NCBI RefSeq assembly: GCF_030503675.1 | Contig: NZ_CP129964.1 | Location: 2,170,001-2,234,000, forward strand | DNA length: 64,000 nucleotides | Direction: 5' to 3' | DNA from: Lutimonas zeaxanthinifaciens | Lineage (GTDB): Bacteria > Bacteroidota > Bacteroidia > Flavobacteriales > Flavobacteriaceae | The notes under the pieces: generated by a model | What the model saw: only the letters and a program-made list of their open reading frames with translations | The model's database searches: none | Told to the model about the DNA's origin: nothing | Program-made: the position numbers and the translations under genes | In this document: piece by piece, positions 16,969-26,112 of the stretch | How the letters are laid out: every line of letters starts with the position of its first letter | Numbering within the stretch: position 1 is the first letter of the stretch

Positions 16969-19617
16969 ATGATTAAAAACGCATATTCTTTTTCTGCTGA
17001 AGACATTGCTGAAAGGTTACACACCGATTTAAAAAAAGGGCTTGACCTTAGTGCTGTCAAGAAACATTTTGCTCACTATGGTCCTAATGAAATTCCTCAG
17101 GATCAGCCCAAATCAAGGTTTAAAATTCTGATTGACCAGCTGCTGAACCCAATCATCTATATTCTGGCCGCCGCAACCGTCCTCGCATTCCTGTTTAGTG
17201 ACTGGCTTGAAGGCGTGGCCATCCTTATCGTTATTTTTATCTCTGTTGCCATAGGTTTCTTTATGGAATTTCAGGCGGTTCGATCGCTTGAGGCCTTGAG
17301 AAAACTTGGACAATCCATGACTTACGTATTGCGTGCCGGAAAGATTCAAAAAATTATGGCCCCTGAATTAGTACCTGGTGACATAATAATTCTGCAAGCC
17401 GGTGACGTAGTAACTGCGGATGCGCGTATCTACTCCCAGGAAAATCTGACTCTTAAAGAATCAGCTCTCACCGGAGAAAGTACTCCCATTTCAAAAAACA
17501 CAGAAATTCTAGATCCGAATACTCCTGTTACGAATCAGTTCAACATGTTATTCAAAGGCACTATGGTAACAACGGGTTGTGGAAAAGCAGTTGTCACGGC
17601 TACCGGCGCTAATACCCAATTAGGAAAGATTCAACAAATGGGAATAGAAGCCCGTAAAGAAATTACTCCCCTGGAAAAGAAACTGAATGAATTTGGCAAA
17701 TGGTTGATTTGGCTTACTTTGATATTTGCGATGCTGATTATTATTGCCGGATATGTTCGTGGTCAGGACCTGATCCTGATGATAGAAACAGGGGTGGCCC
17801 TTGCTGTAGCCGCAATTCCCGAAGGTCTTCCTATTGTGGCTACTATAGCTCTGGCTCAAGGAATGCTTAGATTATCAAAACGCAAGGTGATCATTAAAAA
17901 ACTAGAGGCTATAGAAACCCTGGGAGCCACGAACATTATCTGTACAGATAAAACAGGGACGCTAACAGAAGATAAAATGAAAGTTCATTCTGTTTTTTAT
18001 GAAGACACTGAAATAAATGACATACAACACAAAAGCAAGCCTGAATTGGATTCCGTAAAAAGTAATAAGGCTTTTCATGAAATTTTACGTACCAGTATCC
18101 TTTGTAATAATACCAGTTCGGTTGAAGATAAACTCATTGGGGATTCAATCGAGGTCGCACTGATTGAATTTGCAAAAAAAACCGAATACGAGGTCAATCT
18201 AATTCGTAAGAATAATCCAAAGGTGTTAGAAATACCCTTCGATGCAGAACGCAAACTGATGGCGACCGTACACCAAACCCAACAACATTTCACCATTTAT
18301 GTCAAAGGGGCATTTGAGACACTTGCCGAACTCTGTGACAGGATATTAACTGATAAAACAATATTAAGTTTTACAAATAAAAAGGCCTGGAACAAAAAGG
18401 TTGATGAACTTGCGTCAAAGGGTCTTCGAACATTGGCATTCGCTTATAAAGAAGTTGAAAAAATACCTCGGAAGAAAAGCTTGACCAAGAATCTTGTTTT
18501 TTTAGGAATTATAGGTTTTCTCGATCCCGCAAGGGAGGATGTGAAGGCGACCATAGATATCTATAAAAAAGCAGGAATTAAAGTTGTTATGGTTACAGGT
18601 GATCATCTTAAAACCGCAGGAAAAATTGCTTTGGATGTAGGGCTCACAACTCCTAACAATTCATCCGATACCGCATTACAGGGAAAAGAATTAAGCATTA
18701 CCATAAAAGAAGGTAAAACATTGAATTCCAAATTACTAAATACATCGGTTTTTGCCAGGGTCACACCCCGACAGAAACTCGATCTGATCACCTTTCATCA
18801 AAAAAAAGGAAATATTGTCGGAATGATCGGTGACGGTATTAATGATGTACCTGCACTTAAAAAAGCAGATATAGGCATCGCGATGGGTATTCGCGGTACA
18901 GAAGCAGCAAGAGAAGTAGCTGACGTGATTTTAAAAAACGACAAATTTACGGCTATAGAACTTGCAATCCGTCAAGGCAGAATTGTGTTTCAGAACATAA
19001 GGCAATTTGTTGTCTATCTTTTGTCTTGTAATTTAGCCGAGATCATTTCGGTAGGTATGGCGGCGCTATTGAACCTTCCCTCACCCCTGCTTCCCCTTCA
19101 AATACTATTCCTGAATTTGGTAACCGATGTTTTCCCGGCTTTGGCACTGGGCCTGGGAAAAGGACATGGAGATATCATGAAACAGCCGCCCCGGAATCCG
19201 AAGGAACCGATTATGACAAGGCGTGACTGGTATGCGACCTTGTTCTACGGGTTTTCAATAAGTGCCTCAGTTCTGGGAATCGTGGTCTATGCATATTTTG
19301 TCATGAAACTAAACTGGGAAATTATTAACAATATGGCCTTCTACACCTTGGTTTTAGCTCAATTATTTAATGTTTTCAATATGCCTCATCATCGTGAATC
19401 CGTGTTAAGAAACGAAGTCACTAAAAACATCTTTGTCTGGGTGGCAATCTTTCTTTCTCTTTTCATTACATGGATTGCCTATATGATCGACCCAGTTGCA
19501 GAAGCTCTTTCATTGATGGAATTGAATATGGAACAGTTTTCTTTAACCCTAGTGTTCGCATTTGGTTCATTTGTATTAGTCCAATTTATCAAGCATTTAA
19601 AAAGAGTCCGAATCTAG
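16969..19617 (+). CDS. cation-translocating P-type ATPase, probable Ca2+-ATPase (P2A/P2B type)
   Basis: 882 residues. Motifs in order: LTGES at about 167-171 (actuator domain), PEGLP in the fourth transmembrane helix (ion site, [10 protein letters not shown]), phosphorylation site D327 in [13 protein letters not shown] at about 542, and the hinge [14 protein letters not shown] at about 621-634. The N-terminal cation-ATPase domain and C-terminal cluster of helices are complete. The PEGL motif and overall length fit calcium pumps. It exports Ca2+ (or a related divalent ion) from the cytoplasm using ATP. The convergent neighbour is a CaCA-family antiporter with a 4-bp 3' overlap, consistent with a calcium role; the exact ion is inferred. 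Confidence 0.9.
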   Translation: MIKNAYSFSAEDIAERLHTDLKKGLDLSAVKKHFAHYGPNEIPQDQPKSRFKILIDQLLNPIIYILAAATVLAFLFSDWLEGVAILIVIFISVAIGFFMEFQAVRSLEALRKLGQSMTYVLRAGKIQKIMAPELVPGDIIILQAGDVVTADARIYSQENLTLKESALTGESTPISKNTEILDPNTPVTNQFNMLFKGTMVTTGCGKAVVTATGANTQLGKIQQMGIEARKEITPLEKKLNEFGKWLIWLTLIFAMLIIIAGYVRGQDLILMIETGVALAVAAIPEGLPIVATIALAQGMLRLSKRKVIIKKLEAIETLGATNIICTDKTGTLTEDKMKVHSVFYEDTEINDIQHKSKPELDSVKSNKAFHEILRTSILCNNTSSVEDKLIGDSIEVALIEFAKKTEYEVNLIRKNNPKVLEIPFDAERKLMATVHQTQQHFTIYVKGAFETLAELCDRILTDKTILSFTNKKAWNKKVDELASKGLRTLAFAYKEVEKIPRKKSLTKNLVFLGIIGFLDPAREDVKATIDIYKKAGIKVVMVTGDHLKTAGKIALDVGLTTPNNSSDTALQGKELSITIKEGKTLNSKLLNTSVFARVTPRQKLDLITFHQKKGNIVGMIGDGINDVPALKKADIGIAMGIRGTEAAREVADVILKNDKFTAIELAIRQGRIVFQNIRQFVVYLLSCNLAEIISVGMAALLNLPSPLLPLQILFLNLVTDVFPALALGLGKGHGDIMKQPPRNPKEPIMTRRDWYATLFYGFSISASVLGIVVYAYFVMKLNWEIINNMAFYTLVLAQLFNVFNMPHHRESVLRNEVTKNIFVWVAIFLSLFITWIAYMIDPVAEALSLMELNMEQFSLTLVFAFGSFVLVQFIKHLKRVRI

Positions 19618-20561
19618 GAGCTTATGATAAACTTTACGAGGCTATAACCGAGGTAAAGACAAACTAAAAAAATACCTTCTCTTTTTTGAAGTCCTCTTTT
19701 TCGTTTCAGAAACCAAATAAAGATGATACTAATCAGCAAAAGAACCGTCATATCGTACCATAGTACATTATCACTTACTTCTATTTCCGCAATGAGAGAA
19801 CCTATACCTAATGGAACCAAAAGATCAAAAATATTGCTCCCTACTATGTTTCCTACTGAAAGACTTGCCTTCCCGGCAGACAATGCTCTAAAAGAAATTG
19901 CAAGTTCAGGCAGACTTGTTCCTAACCCAATGATCACTGCCCCAACGAATGACTGACGTATACCCCATTTTTCAGTTATGATCAATGCATTTTCAAGGGT
20001 AAGGTGTGAACTTATAGTAACGATAATAAGGCCTCCTGCCAAAATTAAAATAGGTATTAGTATTCTAACTTCTTGCTTATCTGAACTTTCAACTTTTTCA
20101 GTTCTTTTTTCTCGACGATATAAAGTCACAATGTACATCAGAAAAGCAATGAGTAATAAAGCTCCGTCATTCCAGGAAATAACATTATCAAATGAGACCA
20201 GTACCAGCAAAATGATGGACCCGATGAGTTCTGTAGCTATTTGTCTTGTCTGTATCTCTCCCGCAGACACATAATAAAAAATGGCGATAAACCCTATAAC
20301 GATGCTTATCTGAGCAATTGAACTCCCAATGGCATTTCCAACAACAACACCTGAGGTATCCGTCCCGGCCAATGTCTGAAATGCTCCATCGATGGCAACT
20401 ACCAGTTCCGGCAGATCCGTTCCAAATGCCAGTACCGAAATACCTATGAATAATTCTGAGATATTATAATGACGTGCAATTTTGACCGCATTTCTAACCG
20501 TAAATTCAGTGCCGATCCAAAGACCAAATATTCCAAAAATCAGATAGATAAAAGGGCTCAT
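19614..20561 (-). CDS. calcium/sodium antiporter family protein (CaCA, YrbG-like)
   Basis: 315 residues, about ten hydrophobic helices in two inverted halves. Each half carries the CaCA alpha-repeat signature: [16 protein letters not shown] followed by [14 protein letters not shown] in the first, and [15 protein letters not shown] followed by [13 protein letters not shown] in the second. These residues form the cation site of K+-independent Na+/Ca2+ exchangers. It probably extrudes Ca2+ in exchange for Na+ across the inner membrane. It converges with the P-type ATPase gene. Confidence 0.9.
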   Translation of the reverse strand: MSPFIYLIFGIFGLWIGTEFTVRNAVKIARHYNISELFIGISVLAFGTDLPELVVAIDGAFQTLAGTDTSGVVVGNAIGSSIAQISIVIGFIAIFYYVSAGEIQTRQIATELIGSIILLVLVSFDNVISWNDGALLLIAFLMYIVTLYRREKRTEKVESSDKQEVRILIPILILAGGLIIVTISSHLTLENALIITEKWGIRQSFVGAVIIGLGTSLPELAISFRALSAGKASLSVGNIVGSNIFDLLVPLGIGSLIAEIEVSDNVLWYDMTVLLLISIIFIWFLKRKRGLQKREGIFLVCLYLGYSLVKFIISS

Positions 20562-20690
20562 GATAAAATATTATACGCTTCAGACCATTTTAGGCCAGGC
20601 CATCAACAGTATTAAAGTTAGTAAAACTAGGTGAGATTAGCGGCTAAATCCTAAGGAATTAGGGATTCGATATTCAACAATAGATAGAAA

Positions 20691-20869
20691 ATGCTATCGC
20701 ATTTAGGTCTTTTTTGTTTTCTCCCTTTTCAAAGCAAGCTTGCGGATTAACTGCGTTGATCCTGATAAGAGAGGCGATGCCAAATTAAATCCTTTAAATG
20801 CTGTCGCATTTAGGTCTTTTTTGTTTTCTCCCTTTTCAAAGCAAGCTTTGAACGGTGGAAAACAAAAAA
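20691..20869 (-). repeat. tRNA-Pro-linked tandem hairpin repeat, locus A (1.5 units, 107-bp period)
   Basis: A 107-bp unit starting at 20691 (ATGCTATCGC...) is followed by a partial second copy at 20798 (ATGCTGTCGC...), nearly identical over about 50 bp. Elements inside: an AAATGC/GCATTT mini-hairpin at each unit start, a GGATTAAC/GTTGATCC hairpin, and, at the tRNA-proximal end, a long inverted repeat with outer arms 20817-20828 and 20858-20869 (12 bp perfect) and inner arms 20835-20842 and 20845-20852 (8 bp perfect). The same family occurs at 30786-31071 next to another tRNA-Pro gene. No protein-coding potential was found. Confidence 0.85.
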
Positions 20870-20898
20870 TCCCTTCAAACAAAAGTTCGAAAGGATTT
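20867..20898 (-). terminator. Rho-independent terminator after tRNA-Pro(GGG)
   Basis: On the minus strand a 14-bp stem (two G-U pairs) with a UUUU loop, followed by a T-rich run with a G (TTTTTTGTTTT). It begins 7 bp after the tRNA 3' end and overlaps the outer arm of the repeat hairpin by three bases. Confidence 0.8.
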
Positions 20899-20904
20899 AT
20901 TTTG

Positions 20905-20978
20905 TCGGGATGACAGGATTTGAACCTGCGCCCTCTCGGCCCCCAGCCGAGCGCGCTACCGAGCTGCGCTACATCCCG
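20905..20978 (-). tRNA. tRNA-Pro (anticodon GGG)
   Basis: 74 nt on the minus strand. Acceptor stem CGGGATG/CATCCCG, discriminator A, D-arm with GCTCGGTAGC, anticodon stem CTCGG/CCGAG with loop CTGGGGG (anticodon GGG), T-arm GCAGG TTCAAAT CCTGT. CCA is not encoded. It reads the proline codon CCC (and CCU by wobble). A complete flavobacterial promoter precedes it and a terminator hairpin follows. Confidence 0.96.
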
Positions 20979-20990
20979 AAAAACAGAGGA

Positions 20991-21021
20991 CAAATATACT
21001 TGCGTAATATCTTATTTACAA
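20991..21021 (-). promoter_or_regulatory. promoter of tRNA-Pro(GGG): TTG-N20-TATATTTG
   Basis: On the minus strand TTG (21021-21019) and TATATTTG (20998-20991) are separated by 20 bp, matching the Bacteroidota -33/-7 consensus (TTG, 17-23 bp, TAnnTTTG). The tRNA 5' end lies 12 bp downstream of the -7 box. Confidence 0.65.
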
Positions 21022-21156
21022 TGAATTTTATAAAATATTTTGAAAAATGTCATTCATGTTAAAGAATGAATGATTTCAGTGGGCCTGACACTATTCTTTA
21101 TCGAAGATCTGCGAGAGATCCTATTTCTTCTATGCTTTAATAGTCAAGTACTTTCT

Positions 21157-22161
21157 TCAGTCCTCAATTACTTTTAACACCAGTTTTCCCATTTTGTCAC
21201 CTGAGAAAAGTCGGCTATATGTTTCCGGAAAGTTTTCAATTCCCTCATACACATCCTCACGACTTTTAAGTTTACCCTGCGCCATCCAGCCACCTAAAAT
21301 CTGAGCCCCTTCTTTGTATCTATCAGCATAATCAAAAACAACCATTCCCGTCATACTCGCCCTATTAACCAACAATGACAGGTAATTGCTCGGTCCCTTT
21401 ACGTTCGATTTATTGTTATATTGTGAAATGGCTCCGCAAATTACAATTCGGGCATGCCTCTTCAAACGAGTCAAGGCAATATCCAAAATTTCCCCGCCCA
21501 CATTATCAAAATACACATCTATCCCTTTTGGGCATTCTTCTTTAAATCTTGTTGCTACATTTTCATTTTTGTAATCGATACAGGCATCAAAACCCAATTC
21601 CTCAACTACATACTTAGATTTCTCTGGGCCACCTGCGATTCCAACCACTTTACATCCCTTTATTTTAGCTACCTGGCCTACAATGCTGCCTACTGCACCA
21701 GCTGCACCTGAAACCAAAACGGTTTCACCTTCTTTTATTTTTCCCACCTCAGTAATTCCAAAATAAGCAGTCATGCCGGGCATTCCTAAAGTTCCAATAT
21801 ACACCGGTAAGGGAGCTAATTTTGGGTCCACATGATAATACCCTTTTCCGTCGGTAACCGCATATTGCTGAACACCACCTGTACCCACAACATATTGCCC
21901 GACTTTAAATTCTGGATTTTTAGAAGCAACAACTTCGCCAACTGAACCTGCCCTCATGATTGAACCAATTTCCATCGGGGCTATGTATGATTTCCCTGCA
22001 TTCATCCAGCCCCGCATCGCCGGATCTAAAGACACATAATGTTGTTTTACCAATAATTGCCCCTCACTGATTTCAGGAACCGGGTTGGTTTCCAATGACC
22101 ATGTCGCAGCATCAGCTTCACCTTTTGGCCTTTTTACGAATAAAAGTTGTTTGTTCATCAT
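21157..22161 (-). CDS. NADP-dependent medium-chain reductase (CurA/leukotriene B4 dehydrogenase-like)
   Basis: 334 residues, zinc-independent MDR family. SLDPAMRGWM near residues 49-58 and the Rossmann segment VLVSGAAGAVGSIVGQVAKI (about 148-167) are the hallmarks of the CurA/PTGR group; VYFDNVGG follows at about 216. Members reduce the C=C bond of alpha,beta-unsaturated ketones and aldehydes with NADPH, often for detoxification. The start is the first of two adjacent Met codons. Monocistronic in appearance. Cytoplasmic. Confidence 0.9.
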   Translation of the reverse strand: MMNKQLLFVKRPKGEADAATWSLETNPVPEISEGQLLVKQHYVSLDPAMRGWMNAGKSYIAPMEIGSIMRAGSVGEVVASKNPEFKVGQYVVGTGGVQQYAVTDGKGYYHVDPKLAPLPVYIGTLGMPGMTAYFGITEVGKIKEGETVLVSGAAGAVGSIVGQVAKIKGCKVVGIAGGPEKSKYVVEELGFDACIDYKNENVATRFKEECPKGIDVYFDNVGGEILDIALTRLKRHARIVICGAISQYNNKSNVKGPSNYLSLLVNRASMTGMVVFDYADRYKEGAQILGGWMAQGKLKSREDVYEGIENFPETYSRLFSGDKMGKLVLKVIED

Positions 22162-22256
22162 GATATATATTTATTTTAAGAGTGCTTAATACTTTTATCA
22201 ATTTTATTCTCGCAAATTAAAAGTCGTTGAACCTTATTAAAAGACGCTCACTACTT

Positions 22257-22688
22257 TTATTCAGGATAAATAAGCAGCTTCTTGATCTTAGGAATGGGCC
22301 CTATACATCGTGTTTCATGACAGGAAATACACAAATTAACCGATTTATTGAAATAATATAACGTTGAATCTGACTGAATAGAAAAAGTAGCTTTTTGAGC
22401 TTTTATAAATTGTTCAGCTATGGAATCAAATTCTTTATCTCTTTCAGATGGATCTGTCAAAACAGCCTTATGAATTGACAAAAACTCTTCCGGGAAGGCT
22501 AATAAACTATCTTTATTAATAATATGTGTCCTTGCAGCTTTGTTAAATTCATACATACCTCGCATCAGTAAAGACATTTCCGAAGCTTCATACATCACCG
22601 GTTCTTCCTCAATTTTCATTTCTTTTTTATTTGTTTCACAAGATACCATCAAAAAAAGAAATGTAAAAAAATAGGCTATTCTATGCAT
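22257..22688 (-). CDS. small c-type cytochrome lipoprotein (single CxxCH)
   Basis: 143 residues. The lipoprotein signal ends LFLMVSC (Cys 17), and a heme c motif CISCH lies near residue 120 inside CISCHETRCIGPIPKIKKL. The mid region is helical and charged, as in cytochrome c' type four-helix proteins with the heme near the C-terminus. A periplasm-facing electron carrier or heme sensor is plausible. Its ATG overlaps the stop of the DUF4920 gene by one base (TAATG), so the two lipoproteins are translated together. Partner and role unknown. Confidence 0.78.
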   Translation of the reverse strand: MHRIAYFFTFLFLMVSCETNKKEMKIEEEPVMYEASEMSLLMRGMYEFNKAARTHIINKDSLLAFPEEFLSIHKAVLTDPSERDKEFDSIAEQFIKAQKATFSIQSDSTLYYFNKSVNLCISCHETRCIGPIPKIKKLLIYPE

Positions 22689-23185
22689 TATTGCTTCATT
22701 AAAACGCCATCAGCTTCAAAGGCATAAGTAAACTCAGGTTCGCTAATTGCGGCTATTTCTTCTTCGGTTTTCCCGGCATCCTTAGCATAGTGCCTGAGTT
22801 CATCAATTGAAATTTCTGTAACGAAAGCTTTACCATTTACTATAACTTCTTTATGATCAGCATTAAGTGGAACAAAAAAACCGTAATCCTTAAAACGGAC
22901 CATTGATTCTTTATTGTTTCCTAAATCCAGCTTCATCCAACACCCTTTCTGTTTGCAGACCTCATTAATAGTCGATGCAAATTTTAAATTGATCGTGTCC
23001 CCCTCTTTCAAGTTATTAAACTTTTCAGCAGCTAATTCTTTAGAAATAACATTGTCATCATTTATTTTTTTACCATAAGAGGTATACGCCAACTTTTCAT
23101 TTGCTGACTCGTCTACTTTTGTTTTATTTTCATTACAGGCAATAACAAAAAGTAAGGAAACAAACACTATTAATATTTTTTTCAT
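22688..23185 (-). CDS. DUF4920 domain lipoprotein
   Basis: 165 residues. Lipobox LLFVIAC gives the lipidated Cys17. The mature domain contains KEGDTINLKFASTINEVC and KQKGCWMKLDL, then MVRFKDYGFFVPL: this is the DUF4920 pattern, an OB-like fold with a conserved Cys pair that is common in Bacteroidota but has no assigned function. It is the upstream member of a two-gene operon with the small cytochrome. A TAAATTTG box on the minus strand lies 22 bp before the ATG. Confidence 0.82.
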   Translation of the reverse strand: MKKILIVFVSLLFVIACNENKTKVDESANEKLAYTSYGKKINDDNVISKELAAEKFNNLKEGDTINLKFASTINEVCKQKGCWMKLDLGNNKESMVRFKDYGFFVPLNADHKEVIVNGKAFVTEISIDELRHYAKDAGKTEEEIAAISEPEFTYAFEADGVLMKQ

Positions 23186-23688
23186 TTCTGTATAATTTTA
23201 TCAGTACAAATTTAGAATATTCAATTAATTTATGCTTCAGAAAAAGTCTCATTAATTATGAATAATTCTATTTCGATCAATAACGAATATATCATTTCTT
23301 AGATCATACCCGTACTGTTTTAAAGCATAAAACATTGGAATAAAGTCAAATAAACGCTCTTAATCTTCTTTTGATTAAAATAAAATTTGAAAATACTTCT
23401 TGCTTCCACCCCGAAGGCACAGTATTTACATTTATTTTTACATTTGTATAAAATGAATACGAGGAATTGTTTGAGCTCAGCTTTTTTTGTTATCTTTTTT
23501 TTGAAAATTAATTGACCACCAAGATTAAAGCAAATTTCAAAATACTTGAAAATCCTATTGAGTATTTTTTAAAGAATCTTTAAGGTAAAAAATAATGAAT
23601 CGAGAAAAAACAATACAACAAAGGATTCTACCTAAAATTTTCCCTTTGGAAAGGTTCATTTTTGAGAGCCTTTTAAATTAGTACCCCT
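23186..23688. other. 503-bp AT-rich intergenic region
   Basis: No gene of convincing length. It holds two TAnnTTTG matches: TAAATTTG on the minus strand (23207-23214, for the DUF4920 operon) and TACATTTG on the plus strand (23439-23446). Two tiny plus-strand frames exist: a 20-codon one at about 23453 and a 28-codon one at 23595-23681 ending 7 bp before the PLP gene. Neither has a visible ribosome binding site, so they are not called as genes. Confidence 0.6.
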
Positions 23689-25761
23689 ATGAAGAACAAA
23701 ATACTTATCGAAAATCAATATAAGAGAACCCGATTATTTGAAAAAGAAAATGTAAATTATCTGGTTAGGGTTTTAAAAAGATTCAATACAGTACCCAAGA
23801 TCAATAACATAAACATCATTACTTCTGAAAGAAAACCTGACCTGTTTAAAATTGTTCCTAACAAATCAATTAGAATAGGTTCGTCATTTTTAGATAAACC
23901 TGTTTTAGCTTTAATTTATTTACGATACGGTATTGAATGGCAACTTTGGTATAAGGCCTTGAGCGAAGATAAATCAGATACCGTTCTATGTGATCTGGCT
24001 GCTCTTGAGGTGACTCAAATTTTTTATAACCTATTACCCAAAGAGGATAAAGAAAAGTTAAAAAATCTTGACTATTTTTTGATTGATATGATCAAAAAAA
24101 ATGAAGAATTAAATACTAAGTATCTATCAAAATATAAAGAATTACAACATTTTCACAGATCCAATAATACTGAAATCGTATTTAAAGAATCGTGGGGACC
24201 AATTCTTGAAAACCTTGCAAAACCAACGGAGTATTTATTAATGTCGGGTGGTGATCTTAGATTGAATATTGACGAATATGAATTGTTAAATAAATATGGA
24301 TGTCGACCATTTCCAAGGCCAGAGGCTTTTACCTTTGCCTCATCAACAGCAACCAGTGTGTCAAATTATGCTTTTGATAAAACTGATAAGGTAAGGTCTA
24401 TATTAATTCAAAACAGTTTAAAACAAGATTTTAAAATAGCGACTTTAGAGTTTTCAGAATTACTAAAAAGCAACCTAAGGAAATCCCTTTCAATAGATAA
24501 TGATAGTCAAATCATATTTTCTCCATCAGGTACAGATTCTTCTCTTCAAATAGCGGCCATTACTCAGATCATTTCCAATAAGGAAATTACGCATGTTTTA
24601 GTGGCTTCTGATGAAACGGGAAGCGGTATACCCACGGCCTTAAAAGGAAGGCATTTTGAAAACACAACGGCTCTGGATCATCCGGTTAAAAAAGGAGATA
24701 AAATTGAAGGATTCAGAGAAATTGATTTGATCGAAATTCCTTTAAGAGATCAAAATGGTGTGCTAAAATCATCAAACTTATTAGATACTGAAGTGTTTAC
24801 TGCTATTTCAAAAACTCATGACTTAGGCAGGCATGTTGTTCTACATGCTATGGATCAGTCAAAATTAGGCTATCAGTCACCTAGTGAGAAGATGATTCAA
24901 AAATTACAAACACTGGATAAATTATCCATACAAATTATTGTAGACGGTTCTCAACTGAGGCTGGACCCCACTGATATTCAGAATTATTTGAACAAGGGGT
25001 ATATTGTGACAATTACGGGAAGTAAATACTTTACAGGTCCCCCGTATTGTGGTGCTTTGATTGTGCCAAAAAGTGTCAGTGAATCCATTCATTCGGTAAA
25101 AAATACGATTCCAAAGGGTTTAACTGATTATTACCATCATTCTGATTGGCCAACATCATGGTTGTGTTCAAAAGACTTATCCGATGGATTTAATTACGGG
25201 TCTTATATGCGTTGGAATGCAGCCATAGTTGAAATGAACAGATACTTCAAAACACCAATTTTGTATAGAAATTTAGGCATTGAAATGTTTTGTAATTTTG
25301 TTGAAGATTCTATCAAGGATGCCTCTTTTTTAGAACCACTTTTTGGTGATGAAACTAAGATTAACACTTATAATAGTGAAAAATTTGGGCTGAGAAATAT
25401 TCGTACAATTTTTCCTTTCTTTATACTTAATAATAAGGAAGTACTCACTAATGAAAAGGTAAAAAAACTCTATCTCTTATTAAATTCTGACATATCCGAT
25501 CATTTTCCAGAATCTTCTCTAGAAATCATTCGACTCGCTGCGCAAAAATGTCACATTGGGCAGGCAGTTGATGTTAAATATGGCAATGATATTCACAGCG
25601 CCGTTCTAAGAATTAGTTTAGGTGCACGGGTCATTTCTGAAAGTTGGGTCAACAGAGATATTAGTATCTTTTTTAGAAATATAGAAATGCAAATGGATCA
25701 GATAACGGTAATTATAAAAAAGATAGAATTGATCCTTAATAACGCTGATTTGTTGAATTAG
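23689..25761 (+). CDS. PLP-dependent fold-type I protein of unknown function (aminotransferase class V-like core)
   Basis: 690 residues. The first 190 or so match nothing I recognise. The rest has the layout of a PLP enzyme: a cofactor phosphate loop FSPSGTDSSLQ (about 278-288), SDETGSG (about 306-312), the Asp that pairs with the pyridine nitrogen in VDGSQLRLDP (D419), and a candidate Schiff-base lysine K446 in TGSKYFTGPPYCGAL. A small C-terminal domain follows (SLGARVISESWV). This points to cysteine-desulfurase/aminotransferase class V ancestry, reaction unknown. No signal peptide. It stands alone, flanked by 350-500 bp gaps, and is visibly more AT-rich than its neighbours, which hints at horizontal acquisition. 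Confidence 0.75.
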   Translation: MKNKILIENQYKRTRLFEKENVNYLVRVLKRFNTVPKINNINIITSERKPDLFKIVPNKSIRIGSSFLDKPVLALIYLRYGIEWQLWYKALSEDKSDTVLCDLAALEVTQIFYNLLPKEDKEKLKNLDYFLIDMIKKNEELNTKYLSKYKELQHFHRSNNTEIVFKESWGPILENLAKPTEYLLMSGGDLRLNIDEYELLNKYGCRPFPRPEAFTFASSTATSVSNYAFDKTDKVRSILIQNSLKQDFKIATLEFSELLKSNLRKSLSIDNDSQIIFSPSGTDSSLQIAAITQIISNKEITHVLVASDETGSGIPTALKGRHFENTTALDHPVKKGDKIEGFREIDLIEIPLRDQNGVLKSSNLLDTEVFTAISKTHDLGRHVVLHAMDQSKLGYQSPSEKMIQKLQTLDKLSIQIIVDGSQLRLDPTDIQNYLNKGYIVTITGSKYFTGPPYCGALIVPKSVSESIHSVKNTIPKGLTDYYHHSDWPTSWLCSKDLSDGFNYGSYMRWNAAIVEMNRYFKTPILYRNLGIEMFCNFVEDSIKDASFLEPLFGDETKINTYNSEKFGLRNIRTIFPFFILNNKEVLTNEKVKKLYLLLNSDISDHFPESSLEIIRLAAQKCHIGQAVDVKYGNDIHSAVLRISLGARVISESWVNRDISIFFRNIEMQMDQITVIIKKIELILNNADLLN

Positions 25762-26112
25762 TAAAAATAATTATTGGCTGATTAACTCATTTCCTGCCTT
25801 TTAAAAAAATATGTTTTCATGCTTTTGGTAATGTCTTTCTTGTTTTCAAGAATTAAATGATCATTATATGAATTCCTTTTTTTCTTTTGTGAGTATTCCA
25901 ATATCCAAAACGTTTTGATCTTTTTCCATCTATACACTCCATCAAAGCCCAATTTAGATAAACAGTGTTGATCCATAAATGAGGTCGATATCGAATGAAC
26001 TTATTGTATTTTATAAATTCTGAATATAATATTTCAAAGTCTACACCGAATCGCTATTTTTCATTTATATTTAACCGCTTTTTTAAAAATCATCTTTTTT
26101 TAAGATCTCCAT
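25762..26112. other. 351-bp AT-rich intergenic region
   Basis: A minus-strand 64-codon open frame (25782-25976) fills part of it; its Lys/Phe-rich product shows no domain, signal or ribosome binding site, so it may be a gene remnant or chance. No hairpin terminator or TAnnTTTG element was seen. Confidence 0.5.

Noticed and set aside
20703-20993. 96-codon minus-strand open frame containing VAQLGSALGWGPRGRRFKSC
   Set aside because: It translates the tRNA-Pro(GGG) gene, its terminator and the hairpin repeats; this is a well-known type of false protein.
23595-23681. 28-codon frame ending 7 bp before the PLP gene, as a leader peptide
   Set aside because: No ribosome binding site or attenuator-like hairpin is visible, and short frames are expected by chance in AT-rich DNA.
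25782-25976. 64-codon minus-strand open frame
   Set aside because: No recognisable domain, signal or ribosome binding site; Lys/Phe-rich composition follows the local AT content. A gene remnant cannot be excluded.
23186-26112. Mobile element carrying the PLP gene
   Set aside because: No transposase, integrase, terminal inverted repeats or target-site duplications were seen; only the AT-rich composition hints at transfer.
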